The notes: generated from the letters alone by a model not told the origin. DNA of 64,000 nucleotides from Costus lasius (GCA_027563935.2 CM050448.1:124759493-124823492), one strand, 5' to 3'; counted from the first letter of the stretch, positions 17,114 to 27,713 are shown. Made by a program: numbers and translations.

Positions 17114-19617
17114 CTATGGAGCCTACTCCATATAAGATAATGACTCCAAAACTTATGCCACAACATGAGCATAAGTGGAAAGCTAGAAGTGGAAGTCAAG
17201 ACCATCCTTGTATTTACTGTTTCATGTTTCCAAGTATGGCTCTCCGTTTCCAATGTATTATATGCTCTACCGAAGCATGTAAATATTGTTTAGAAAAACA
17301 ACATATTTCATTACCAAGTTCTAGTCAACCTGTACCAACAGGACCAAATAGAACTGAAATAATTGAACTTCGCATTTTACAATTGGAAAATGAAGTTTAT
17401 AAACTTGCTCAAAAATTAGAAGAGTTAGAAAAAAGGAGTCTCCCCAGACCTCCTACACATGAAAATCTGATATTATATGAAAATACAGATTACAATGAAC
17501 ATACAAATGAATGTTTGTCAAAACGACAAATAGACTTTTTGCATAAACCAGTACAACCTTCTTGGTTGTATTCCATTAAGATCAATTGTATTATCCAAAT
17601 TTCTGATTGGAAATTGGACATCCAAGCCTTAATTGATACTGGATGTAGTAATACTATCCTAGACATGACTTTAGTACCTAGTAAATATCATGTTCCACTT
17701 GCTCCTGCAGATAAATTCCATGCAGAACAAATGGATGGCCAATTATTCTTGTACGAATACATTTTGGCAAAACATAAGCTTTCCTTCTCTCTAGGAAATG
17801 CTCATTATACACCACCAACCTATATTGGCCGAATCTGCCTTCGCCCACTTAGTTTGGTTAAAACTAAATTTATTATTGGGCTTAATATGCTCCTTAATTC
17901 TTATAAGGGTGTTACCCTGACTTCGGAAGGATTGATTTTCCTCCCTCACACGTTAATTCCTTATACCTCTACGCCTGCGAAGCGTGGTGGGTGTTCCTGT
18001 GAATCAACAACAACATCATCCGATCCTCTACCAGAGGCCGGAGTATTATCGGACGGTGATGAAGTTGATGACTTTATCACCTATGATGATCCTGACACAG
18101 TAAGGATCCTTAAAAATCCTTTAAATAAATGGCATTCTTATGACCATAACATATCTGATTATAGCCATATAGAAAAAATTGAATCCGGAAATCCTGATGT
18201 GGATGACTTAATCCGGCTTCTTGAAAAAGATAAAATCTTTGGCTCAAATCCCCAACAACATTGGGAGAAAAACAAACTTGTTTGTATCTTGAAAATCAAA
18301 GACCCTGGTTTTCGTATAACAAACAAGAAAATTACAGCAACAAATGAAAACATTGCTGAATTTAAAATGCATATTGAGGAATTATTAAATCTCAATGTCA
18401 TAAGAAGGAGTGTTTCTCCTCACAGATCCCCCGCATTCATTGTAAATAAACACAGTGAACAAGTTAGGGGCAAAACAAGAATGGTCATTGATTATCGAAG
18501 ATTAAATGATAATATTGAAGACGATAGCTATGACATTCCAGATAAAACAGAGTTAATTAACTCTATACAAGGAGATATGTTCTTCTCAAAATTTGACTGC
18601 AAGTCGGGTTTTTGGCAAATCCGTATGGCAGAAGAATCAATACCATGGACGGCATTTACCTGTCCAATAGGAAGTTTCGAATGGCTTGTCATGCCATTTG
18701 GACTAAAAACTGCACCTGCAGTATTCCAAAGAAAAATGGATGAAGTATTTAAACCTTATCAAGACTTTGTTTGTGTGTATATAGATGATATTCTAGTACA
18801 CAGTAAAACAGAGAAAGAACATACAAGTCATTTAAAGCTTGTATTACAAAAATTCTATACTAATGGGATTATTGTCTCCGGACAAAAATCACAGTTCTAT
18901 AGAAAAAATATTGACTACTTAGGAGTCGAAATTGGGCATGGAGTTATTAAGCTCCAACCTCATATTGCTTCAAAAATCAAAACTCTTGAAGTAACAGATA
19001 CAAAAAGCCTACAACAATTTTTAGGCTTAATTAATTATGCTAGGCCTTTTTTAAAGGATCTTCATAAAATGAGTGGACCTCTCTACTCAAAATTAAGTCT
19101 TACTGGCGTTAAGAAATTTAACACAGAAGACTACAAACAGATTGATAAAATTAGGCAATTAGTAGAAACACTACCATTGCTCAAATTACCACTGGATAGT
19201 GATTATCTCATTGTCCAAACAGATGGGAGCGAGTATGGATGGGGAGCAGTCCTCCTCCGAAAGCCTCATAAATATTCTACAGAGATAGAAACTATTTGTA
19301 GATATGCTTCTGGCAAATTTCGCGAGAAAAATGTCACAAGCAGCATTGACCAAGAGCTCTTAGCCGTTTGCTACGGCTTAGATGCTTTTAGACTATTTCT
19401 TTTAAATAAAAAAGAAATATTAATAAGAACTGATTGTGAAGCAATCGTAAAGTTCTTCAACACAAAGAATGAGAAACGCATTTCTCAAAAGAGATGGTTA
19501 TCATTCACAGACCATTGTATTAACAATGCATATAGAATTACCTTTGAGCATATCAAAGGAAAAAATAATGTCATCTCAGACATATTATCACGCCTTTTAC
19601 AAAGGCCACATGAATAA
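17110..19617 (+). CDS. Pol: cysteine-rich region, aspartic protease, reverse transcriptase, RNase H (complete genome)
   Basis: 835 codons. The N-terminus has H-x-C-x2-C-x11-C-x2-C-x4-C-x2-C (His32, Cys34, 37, 49, 52, 57, 60), nearly the second cysteine motif known from badnaviruses and RTBV. A coiled coil spans about 82-108. The retropepsin-like protease has Asp176-Thr-Gly. RT carries VIDYRRLND, FDCKSG (Asp496), MPFGLKTAPAVFQ and YIDD (Asp559, Asp560). RNase H has the D-E-D-D set: Asp705 (TDGSE), Glu749, Asp775, Asp824. It copies genomic RNA into DNA and matures the proteins. The ATG overlaps the CP stop; P4 follows 70 nt after its stop. No integrase is present, as expected for this family. 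Confidence 0.96.
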   Translation: MTMEPTPYKIMTPKLMPQHEHKWKARSGSQDHPCIYCFMFPSMALRFQCIICSTEACKYCLEKQHISLPSSSQPVPTGPNRTEIIELRILQLENEVYKLAQKLEELEKRSLPRPPTHENLILYENTDYNEHTNECLSKRQIDFLHKPVQPSWLYSIKINCIIQISDWKLDIQALIDTGCSNTILDMTLVPSKYHVPLAPADKFHAEQMDGQLFLYEYILAKHKLSFSLGNAHYTPPTYIGRICLRPLSLVKTKFIIGLNMLLNSYKGVTLTSEGLIFLPHTLIPYTSTPAKRGGCSCESTTTSSDPLPEAGVLSDGDEVDDFITYDDPDTVRILKNPLNKWHSYDHNISDYSHIEKIESGNPDVDDLIRLLEKDKIFGSNPQQHWEKNKLVCILKIKDPGFRITNKKITATNENIAEFKMHIEELLNLNVIRRSVSPHRSPAFIVNKHSEQVRGKTRMVIDYRRLNDNIEDDSYDIPDKTELINSIQGDMFFSKFDCKSGFWQIRMAEESIPWTAFTCPIGSFEWLVMPFGLKTAPAVFQRKMDEVFKPYQDFVCVYIDDILVHSKTEKEHTSHLKLVLQKFYTNGIIVSGQKSQFYRKNIDYLGVEIGHGVIKLQPHIASKIKTLEVTDTKSLQQFLGLINYARPFLKDLHKMSGPLYSKLSLTGVKKFNTEDYKQIDKIRQLVETLPLLKLPLDSDYLIVQTDGSEYGWGAVLLRKPHKYSTEIETICRYASGKFREKNVTSSIDQELLAVCYGLDAFRLFLLNKKEILIRTDCEAIVKFFNTKNEKRISQKRWLSFTDHCINNAYRITFEHIKGKNNVISDILSRLLQRPHE

Positions 19618-19687
19618 GTCTTTGACTTCATACCAGCCTATGGGCTATATAATAATCTACAAGGTTATTCAAAGCTAATCACCTCTT

Positions 19688-21076
19688 ATGCAGGATATGG
19701 CAACTAGCTCAGCACCTCAAAAGATGAACGCTAAAAAGAAGGCCCCAGTGCCTCAAGGGCCCCAACCTATGGTTACTGAAGAAGTAACATATGCTCAACA
19801 AGTTAAAGATGGAGTTGAGAAAACAACAATGTTTGTTTTTCGGGTCCCAAAACACTATACGGCATTAACAGGACATGACAGGACCATTCTGGATCTTTTA
19901 TGGAAAGATCACCATAATCCTGGGTTCCTGACTGCGATGAACACACTAGCAGGACATCTACAGGCCTTGCGGTATATGAAGACCTTGCCACCACAAGTTC
20001 CTCAGACAAAGTTGGAGCCTCAAACATTAGAGGCCTATATTGCTAAAGAATTCCGGATTAATACTCTGGAAAAAGACTTAGCCAGCATGCAACAGAAACT
20101 GGAAGCTCTTCAAAAAGAAAAACAAGAGCTAGAACAATCATTGGATCTTTTCAAGACTACCTGGACTACTGAATTAGAAAATCAGTGGACAAATTCCCAG
20201 GCAAAGATTCCACCACAGCTGTTCCCAGCTCAACAACACATATATGAGCTTGTAAAAACTACACAACATCAGAAGTTTGTAACTTTAGTCAAGCTCTTAC
20301 AACAGATAGCACTGGATAAAGCAAGGAAACCAAGAGGTCTCCATTTAACCATGATTTCTCTGTTCCGAGAAACTCAACATACAGAGGAACCACATTGTCT
20401 CTGTCATAAAGGTTTTACGATTATCAAGGCTGCGATTGATTTGGCAGAATGGCAAGATTGTACAGTCATGGGAATACAAGTGTCCCTCCTGGATCTTTTT
20501 CAGTATGGACTCTTGGATAGACTCGTGGTCCATGCCCTGCATTTGGACAAAATGGTCTCCTTTCCATGGAGACTAAAATATTGCATCAGACACATGTACA
20601 ATTACCATCGGTTCCATGGTTATCTGGATCTGAATATCAGCACCTGTCCACCTTGGTTTTTAGGGTATCCAAGTGATGCCAAACACCAGGTGCTCATTAA
20701 ACTACAACAAGATTGGCTCCCTGACTTTTGGGATCACCATTCTTTCCAGAATGAACTCCTACGAGTTCAAGAGCATCCATTGGAACAACAAATGCTGCTA
20801 TGGCGCCATTATACCATGACCAAAGAACATAGGATTCTTTATCCTTCTTTTCTTTTGGCTGAAGACAAGACGTTAAAAGTCTATGTTGATGATGAACATG
20901 AGGTGACCTATGTCCCATTTCCTTCTCATTTTATCACTCATCCTGGTCAGCATGAACATCTTCTGCAAGTCAAGAATGAATCCACTCTCATTACAGAATG
21001 GAAGGATTATGGACGTCAAGCTCAACCCATGGATGATGCTGACGATTATATTCTTGAAGCCATTCAAGATGATTAA
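19688..21076 (+). CDS. P4, 462-aa coiled-coil protein (complete genome)
   Basis: Last cistron, placed like ORF4 of rice tungro bacilliform virus (46 kDa, implicated there in silencing suppression) and gene VI of caulimoviruses. I see no motif that ties it to either. Layout: a basic Pro/Lys N-terminus (residues 10-30), a helical region, a clear coiled coil at about 120-157 (LEKDLASMQQKLEALQKEKQ), a Trp/His/Cys-rich central domain (about 200-400) and an acidic C-terminus. Base composition is less AT-rich than in the other viral genes. The ATG lies 70 nt after Pol, so it is not part of the ATGA chain and probably has its own RNA. Confidence 0.8.
   Translation: MQDMATSSAPQKMNAKKKAPVPQGPQPMVTEEVTYAQQVKDGVEKTTMFVFRVPKHYTALTGHDRTILDLLWKDHHNPGFLTAMNTLAGHLQALRYMKTLPPQVPQTKLEPQTLEAYIAKEFRINTLEKDLASMQQKLEALQKEKQELEQSLDLFKTTWTTELENQWTNSQAKIPPQLFPAQQHIYELVKTTQHQKFVTLVKLLQQIALDKARKPRGLHLTMISLFRETQHTEEPHCLCHKGFTIIKAAIDLAEWQDCTVMGIQVSLLDLFQYGLLDRLVVHALHLDKMVSFPWRLKYCIRHMYNYHRFHGYLDLNISTCPPWFLGYPSDAKHQVLIKLQQDWLPDFWDHHSFQNELLRVQEHPLEQQMLLWRHYTMTKEHRILYPSFLLAEDKTLKVYVDDEHEVTYVPFPSHFITHPGQHEHLLQVKNESTLITEWKDYGRQAQPMDDADDYILEAIQDD
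19692..19693 (+). promoter_or_regulatory. Candidate splice acceptor for the P4 RNA
   Basis: CACCTCTTATGCAG|G, a good plant 3' splice site. Use of it would remove the first P4 AUG (19688) and leave AUG 19697 (Met4, same frame) as the first start codon of the spliced RNA. See the donor at 12711. Neither site has been shown to be used. Confidence 0.5.
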
Positions 21077-21622
21077 AAGATGGTCCCACCACTATCTGAA
21101 GGGTCAGCTTCTGTCCTTAAGAAGCACGTTACTTTTTAAGAGGGTCAGATTCCCTCTCTTATTAATTTGCTTTTGCTTTATGAAGAGGCAAGATGCCTCC
21201 TGTCTGTAACTTTTGTGAAGAGGCAAGATGCCTCCTGTCTGTAACTTTTGTGAAGAGGCAAGATGCCTCCTGTCTGTAACTTTTGTGAAGAGGCAAGGTG
21301 CCTCCTAGTAGCTGTTAAGAGGTAACCCTTCTTTTCCGAAGGGGCAAGTGTGCTGGCATCTATTCTCAGATGCTTTGTGTGTTGGCATCCATTATGAGAT
21401 GCTTTCTTAGTAGCTAAGGTAACGGCTCCCCTCCTTGTCTATATAAGGAGCCTCCATGTCTGTAAGAAAATATAGCTCATCTGCAACATTCAGTCTTCGA
21501 GTCTTGTATTCTTCTCCTTGTAAGTTCTAATGCTTATAATAATATAGTTAGCATCTCTTCTGTTTTAAGTATTATTTGTGCACAAATACCCCTCCCCTTT
21601 TATTGGTATCAGAGCTTCGTTA
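21077..21622 (+). promoter_or_regulatory. Second non-coding region, promoter and PBS of S7
   Basis: Repeats the 12268 region: 35-bp array from 21182, TATA box at 21440-21448, splice donor near 21520, PBS at 21604. It stops at the end of the PBS. The promoter would drive a chimeric RNA through S8 into antisense P4 and Pol of S9. Confidence 0.85.
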
Positions 21623-21664
21623 TGATACAACAACAAACAGCTTAAGGAGGGATCCTACTTTACT
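21623..21664. other. 42-bp unidentified filler between S7 and S8
   Basis: Begins directly after the PBS: TGATACAACAACAAACAG, then CTTAAGGAGGGATCCTACTT. I find no viral source for it. It may be host DNA or a trace of another element captured at the join. Confidence 0.6.
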
Positions 21665-22229
21665 AGTAAAAGGTCTAGCTCGTAAAAAGCTAGGAACAAA
21701 GGTTCTTATTGCAATTCTTGATAAACGATGGAAATCGGATGCAAGAAAGGCACTTATTGCCTGCATGGAAGTTGACATGACAGATAATAAGGGTATTTTC
21801 TATTGTGCCCCAGATTTTCTCATAAGTATAAAAGACTTAGGAGAATTAGAAATTGGTATCCAAACAAGAGGATACGAAGATTTTGCAGGAGATTCTAATC
21901 TTCTTATTGGATTAGGATTTCTAGGCAAATTAACAAACAATTCAAACACTGGTTATAAGCTTTATATTTCAAATGTTATAGATGCTTTAGCTAGTAAAGG
22001 AATTAAAATGATAAAACCCATGACGATCTCACCAGAAGATCTTGGTGGATTAGATTGGAATATCTCTAAAAACTTAGAACAAGAACAAATGCTTGTCCCT
22101 GAGGAAAGCATAATGTTTAAAAATTCTGATGATACTTATAACTTGAGATTTTCAAGTTATAAAAAGAAACAATCTAAAAATGATGATGAGGCTTCAACAT
22201 CAGGCTTAGAAAAATTCTTAGAACAATGA
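21665..22229 (+). pseudogene. Movement protein, C-terminal part (S8)
   Basis: Residues about 136-322 of MP, in frame to the normal stop. An open frame continues upstream into the filler and leader, but no viral start remains. Confidence 0.88.
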
Positions 22230-23784
22230 TACTCAAAGAAAATACTCTTGTAGTATCAAAAGAGCTAAACTTTACATTTGAAGAAATGATATGTTTAGAA
22301 ATATCCCTTATTAATAAAGGAAAATTACTTCCTACTCAAAAACTTGAGTATGATACGGAAGGAAACATTAGAGTCTGGTATGCACCAAAAACAGACTTTA
22401 CACAAGAAGAAGAAGATATAATAAATGCCTTCTTAGGAATTACTCAAGAAGAAGAAAATACTACCTTCTTAGAAACAAATACTATGGAAGAATTCATAGA
22501 AGAGATAGTCATAGATGACTTAGATTCTCAAAGTATCCAAAGTATTCCCCAGAACTTAATGGATACAATAATGACTGGCCAAGAACAAGCTAGTAACACT
22601 GCTCCTGTTTATAACAATCCAGGACAGGCAGTAGCCTCAACAAGTACGGCTCAGCCAAGTACTTCACACATACGGAGTTATCCTAGTGGACAACCTCCTC
22701 GAGAATCGTATACACAGTATACACAGTATAATGAAGAAAGAGATGATAGATGGTCTAGAGGAAAAAGACAACCCCTAGAAACCATAGATAGAAGAAAGCT
22801 TCTAGATGAAGGAAGAATCTTAAATCTAGCAGCCCATGATCCACAAACCTGGAGCACAGTTCTAGATAACTGGGCCTCCATGGTATCAATGGAAGTAACC
22901 AAAATACTTGGAAACTTCACAGCAGAAGAGATGTACTCTTATTTAGAAAATTTCTTAGGAGAAACAGCAAGAGCAATTTGGGAATCTTACAAACTAAATT
23001 GCCCTAATGATTTCCAACAGGATATTTCACTCGGAGTTAATCCCTATAATTTCACAAATCGCATGAAAATTATGATCTTAGGGTCTAACCCAAATATGGG
23101 ATTTAATGCCCAACAAAAAGAAGCAATACGAAAGCTTGAAATAATCCAAATCAAAAATTGGAAATATATTAAACCTTTCTTACAAGATTTTTTATATTAT
23201 ACTTGTAAGGCAGGAGCATATCATGATCAGGCATTAGGAGAAAGGTTATTTTTAAAATTACCAGCTCCAATCGGTCATGAAATACATCAGGCATGGAATA
23301 ATGATCCTGAAAAGGCTCAACTTTCCTTAGCCTTAAACAATATTACAGCACGAATACAATTCATCATAGATAGATTGGTTGAAAGATGTACTCGTCTAAA
23401 AGGCGATAGACATCTCAAAGGGGAATTTAGCTTCTGTAATGAGCTATATACACCCCAAACATATGATAAAGAACATAAGATGTCTCGTCAAGGGAAGTCT
23501 TCTAAAAAAGCCTCTAAAGGTAAAACCTCTAAGAGATATTTTCTTAGAAAATCAGCTGCAAGGAAACCTTACCTTGCCAAAGAAAAACATGTAAGGAAAT
23601 ATAACCCTAAGCGGGATTATAAAAATAAGCTTTCATGTTTCACATGCGGAAGCCAAAATCACTTAGCACGAGATTGTACTAAGAGACAAAATTTATATAA
23701 TAAACAATCAATTTTAGTTGATTGTGTACAAGAGGATCTACTCCATGTAGATGAATACATATCAGATACGGAATCAATATATAG
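22226..23784 (+). pseudogene. Coat protein, C-terminally truncated and fused to antisense P4 (S8)
   Basis: CP residues 1 to about 519, knuckle included, then the frame crosses the 23783/23784 join and continues 54 codons in antisense P4 to a stop at 23950. The product would be a 574-aa chimera lacking the acidic tail. One private base change near 22685 gives Ser for Ile in the YPIGQPP stretch. Confidence 0.88.
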
Positions 23785-25135
23785 CATCATCCATGGGTTG
23801 AGCTTGACGTCCATAATCCTTCCATTCTGTAATGAGAGTGGATTCATTCTTGACTTGCAGAAGATGTTCATGCTGACCAGGATGAGTGATAAAATGAGAA
23901 GGAAATGGGACATAGGTCACCTCATGTTCATCATCAACATAGACTTTTAACGTCTTGTCTTCAGCCAAAAGAAAAGAAGGATAAAGAATCCTATGTTCTT
24001 TGGTCATGGTATAATGGCGCCATAGCAGCATTTGTTGTTCCAATGGATGCTCTTGAACTCGTAGGAGTTCATTCTGGAAAGAATGGTGATCCCAAAAGTC
24101 AGGGAGCCAATCTTGTTGTAGTTTAATGAGCACCTGGTGTTTGGCATCACTTGGATACCCTAAAAACCAAGGTGGACAGGTGCTGATATTCAGATCCAGA
24201 TAACCATGGAACCGATGGTAATTGTACATGTGTCTGATGCAATATTTTAGTCTCCATGGAAAGGAGACCATTTTGTCCAAATGCAGGGCATGGACCACGA
24301 GTCTATCCAAGAGTCCATACTGAAAAAGATCCAGGAGGGACACTTGTATTCCCATGACTGTACAATCTTGCCATTCTGCCAAATCAATCGCAGCCTTGAT
24401 AATCGTAAAACCTTTATGACAGAGACAATGTGGTTCCTCTGTATGTTGAGTTTCTCGGAACAGAGAAATCATGGTTAAATGGAGACCTCTTGGTTTCCTT
24501 GCTTTATCCAGTGCTATCTGTTGTAAGAGCTTGACTAAAGTTACAAACTTCTGATGTTGTGTAGTTTTTACAAGCTCATATATGTGTTGTTGAGCTGGGA
24601 ACAGCTGTGGTGGAATCTTTGCCTGGGAATTTGTCCACTGATTTTCTAATTCAGTAGTCCAGGTAGTCTTGAAAAGATCCAATGATTGTTCTAGCTCTTG
24701 TTTTTCTTTTTGAAGAGCTTCCAGTTTCTGTTGCATGCTGGCTAAGTCTTTTTCCAGAGTATTAATCCGGAATTCTTTAGCAATATAGGCCTCTAATGTT
24801 TGAGGCTCCAACTTTGTCTGAGGAACTTGTGGTGGCAAGGTCTTCATATACCGCAAGGCCTGTAGATGTCCTGCTAGTGTGTTCATCGCAGTCAGGAACC
24901 CAGGATTATGGTGATCTTTCCATAAAAGATCCAGAATGGTCCTGTCATGTCCTGTTAATGCCGTATAGTGTTTTGGGACCCGAAAAACAAACATTGTTGT
25001 TTTCTCAACTCCATCTTTAACTTGTTGAGCATATGTTACTTCTTCAGTAACCATAGGTTGGGGCCCTTGAGGCACTGGGGCCTTCTTTTTAGCGTTCATC
25101 TTTTGAGGTGCTGAGCTAGTTGCCATATCCTGCAT
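23783..25135 (-). pseudogene. P4, last 12 codons missing (S9)
   Basis: Codons 1 to about 450; the end is replaced by CP sequence of S8, giving a 453-codon frame with a few foreign residues. The coiled coil and central domain are whole, and only the acidic C-terminus is lost. Confidence 0.88.
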
Positions 25136-25205
25136 AAGAGGTGATTAGCTTTGAATAACCTTGTAGATTATTATATAGCCCATAGGCTGGTATGAAGTCA
25201 AAGAC

Positions 25206-27713
25206 TTATTCATGTGGCCTTTGTAAAAGGCGTGATAATATGTCTGAGATGACATTATTTTTTCCTTTGATATGCTCAAAGGTAATTCTATATGCATTGT
25301 TAATACAATGGTCTGTGAATGATAACCATCTCTTTTGAGAAATGCGTTTCTCATTCTTTGTGTTGAAGAACTTTACGATTGCTTCACAATCAGTTCTTAT
25401 TAATATTTCTTTTTTATTTAAAAGAAATAGTCTAAAAGCATCTAAGCCGTAGCAAACGGCTAAGAGCTCTTGGTCAATGCTGCTTGTGACATTTTTCTCG
25501 CGAAATTTGCCAGAAGCATATCTACAAATAGTTTCTATCTCTGTAGAATATTTATGAGGCTTTCGGAGGAGGACTGCTCCCCATCCATACTCGCTCCCAT
25601 CTGTTTGGACAATGAGATAATCACTATCCAGTGGTAATTTGAGCAATGGTAGTGTTTCTACTAATTGCCTAATTTTATCAATCTGTTTGTAGTCTTCTGT
25701 GTTAAATTTCTTAACGCCAGTAAGACTTAATTTTGAGTAGAGAGGTCCACTCATTTTATGAAGATCCTTTAAAAAAGGCCTAGCATAATTAATTAAGCCT
25801 AAAAATTATTGTAGGCTTTTTGTATCTGTTACTTCAAGAGTTTTGATTTTTGAAGCAATATGAGGTTGGAGCTTAATAACTCCATGCCCAATTTCGACTC
25901 CTAAGTAGTCAATATTTTTTCTATAGAACTGTGATTTTTGTCCGGAGACAATAATCCCATTAGTATAGAATTTTTGTAATACAAGCTTTAAATGACTTGT
26001 ATGTTCTTTCTCTGTTTTACTGTGTACTAGAATATCATCTATATACACACAAACAAAGTCTTGATAAGGTTTAAATACTTCATCCATTTTTCTTTGGAAT
26101 ACTGCAGGTGCAGTTTTTAGTCCAAATGGCATGACAAGCCATTCGAAACTTCCTATTGGACAGGTAAATGCCGTCCATGGTATTGATTCTTCTGCCATAC
26201 GGATTTGCCAAAAACCCGACTTGCAGTCAAATTTTGAGAAGAACATATCTCCTTGTATAGAGTTAATTAACTCTGTTTTATCTGGAATGTCATAGCTATC
26301 GTCTTCAATATTATCATTTAATCTTCGATAATCAATGACCATTCTTGTTTTGCCCCTAACTTGTTCACTGTGTTTATTTACAATGAATGCGGGGGATCTG
26401 TGAGGAGAAACACTCCTTCTTATGACATTGAGATTTAATAATTCCTCAATATGCATTTTAAATTCAGCAATGTTTTCATTTGTTGCTGTAATTTTCTTGT
26501 TTGTTATACGAAAACCAGGGTCTTTGATTTTCAAGATACAAACAAGTTTGTTTTTCTCCCAATGTTGTTGGGGATTTGAGCCAAAGATTTTATCTTTTTC
26601 AAGAAGCCGGATTAAGTCATCCACATCAGGATTTCCGGATTCAATTTTTTCTATATGGCTATAATCAGATATGTTATGGTCATAAGAATGCCATTTATTT
26701 AAAGGATTTTTAAGGATCCTTACTGTGTCAGGATCATCATAGGTGATAAAGTCATCAACTTCATCACCGTCCGATAATACTCCGGCCTCTGGTAGAGGAT
26801 CGGATGATGTTGTTGTTGATTCACAGGAACACCCACCACGCTTCGCAGGCGTAGAGGTATAAGGAATTAACGTGTGAGGGAGGAAAATCAATCCTTCCGA
26901 AGTCAGGGTAACACCCTTATAAGAATTAAGGAGCATATTAAGCCCAATAATAAATTTAGTTTTAACCAAACTAAGTGGGCGAAGGCAGATTCGGCCAATA
27001 TAGGTTGGTGGTGTATAATGAGCATTTCCTAGAGAGAAGGAAAGCTTATGTTTTGCCAAAATGTATTCGTACAAGAATAATTGGCCATCCATTTGTTCTG
27101 CATGGAATTTATCTGCAGGAGCAAGTGGAACATGATATTTACTAGGTACTAAAGTCATGTCTAGGATAGTATTACTACATCCAGTATCAATTAAGGCTTG
27201 GATGTCCAATTTCCAATCAGAAATTTGGATAATACAATTGATCTTAATGGAATACAACCAAGAAGGTTGTACTGGTTTATGCAAAAAGTCTATTTGTCGT
27301 TTTGACAAACATTCATTTGTATGTTCATTGTAATCTGTATTTTCATATAATATCAGATTTTCATGTGTAGGAGGTCTGGGGAGACTCCTTTTTTCTAACT
27401 CTTCTAATTTTTGAGCAAGTTTATAAACTTCATTTTCCAATTGTAAAATGCGAAGTTCAATTATTTCAGTTCTATTTGGTCCTGTTGGTACAGGTTGACT
27501 AGAACTTGGTAATGAAATATGTTGTTTTTCTAAACAATATTTACATGCTTCGGTAGAGCATATAATACATTGGAAACGGAGAGCCATACTTGGAAACATG
27601 AAACAGTAAATACAAGGATGGTCTTGACTTCCACTTCTAGCTTTCCACTTATGCTCATGTTGTGGCATAAGTTTTGGAGTCATTATCTTATATGGAGTAG
27701 GCTCCATAGTCAT
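25206..27713 (-). pseudogene. Pol with a nonsense mutation (S9)
   Basis: Full length, but the codon for Gln636 (CAA) reads TAA at 25806-25808. The stop falls between the RT catalytic core and RNase H, so the product would keep protease and most of RT but lose RNase H. Otherwise like the copy at 17110-19617. Confidence 0.93.

Larger units (their letters stand above)
9278..21622 (+). mobile_element. Pararetrovirus segment S7: 1.4 genome lengths, contains a complete genome
   Basis: A continuous 12,345-bp sense stretch that begins at Pol codon 327, runs through P4, the non-coding region and PBS, then covers a whole second turn of the genome and stops at the end of the next PBS. Bases 9278-12794 repeat 18087-21603 at a constant offset of 8,809 bp, which fixes the genome length. 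Such greater-than-unit DNA implies head-to-tail concatenation before or during integration. Confidence 0.93.

Noticed and set aside
19646..19655. TATATAATAA between Pol and P4 as a separate P4 promoter
   Set aside because: It would start RNA only ~12 nt before the P4 AUG, and the splice donor/acceptor pair explains P4 expression better. Kept only as an alternative.
12795..21622. LTR retrotransposon
   Set aside because: There are no LTRs and no integrase; MP, a leader hairpin and a 30K-type gene order are present. The direct repeats seen are tandem genome turns 8,809 bp apart.
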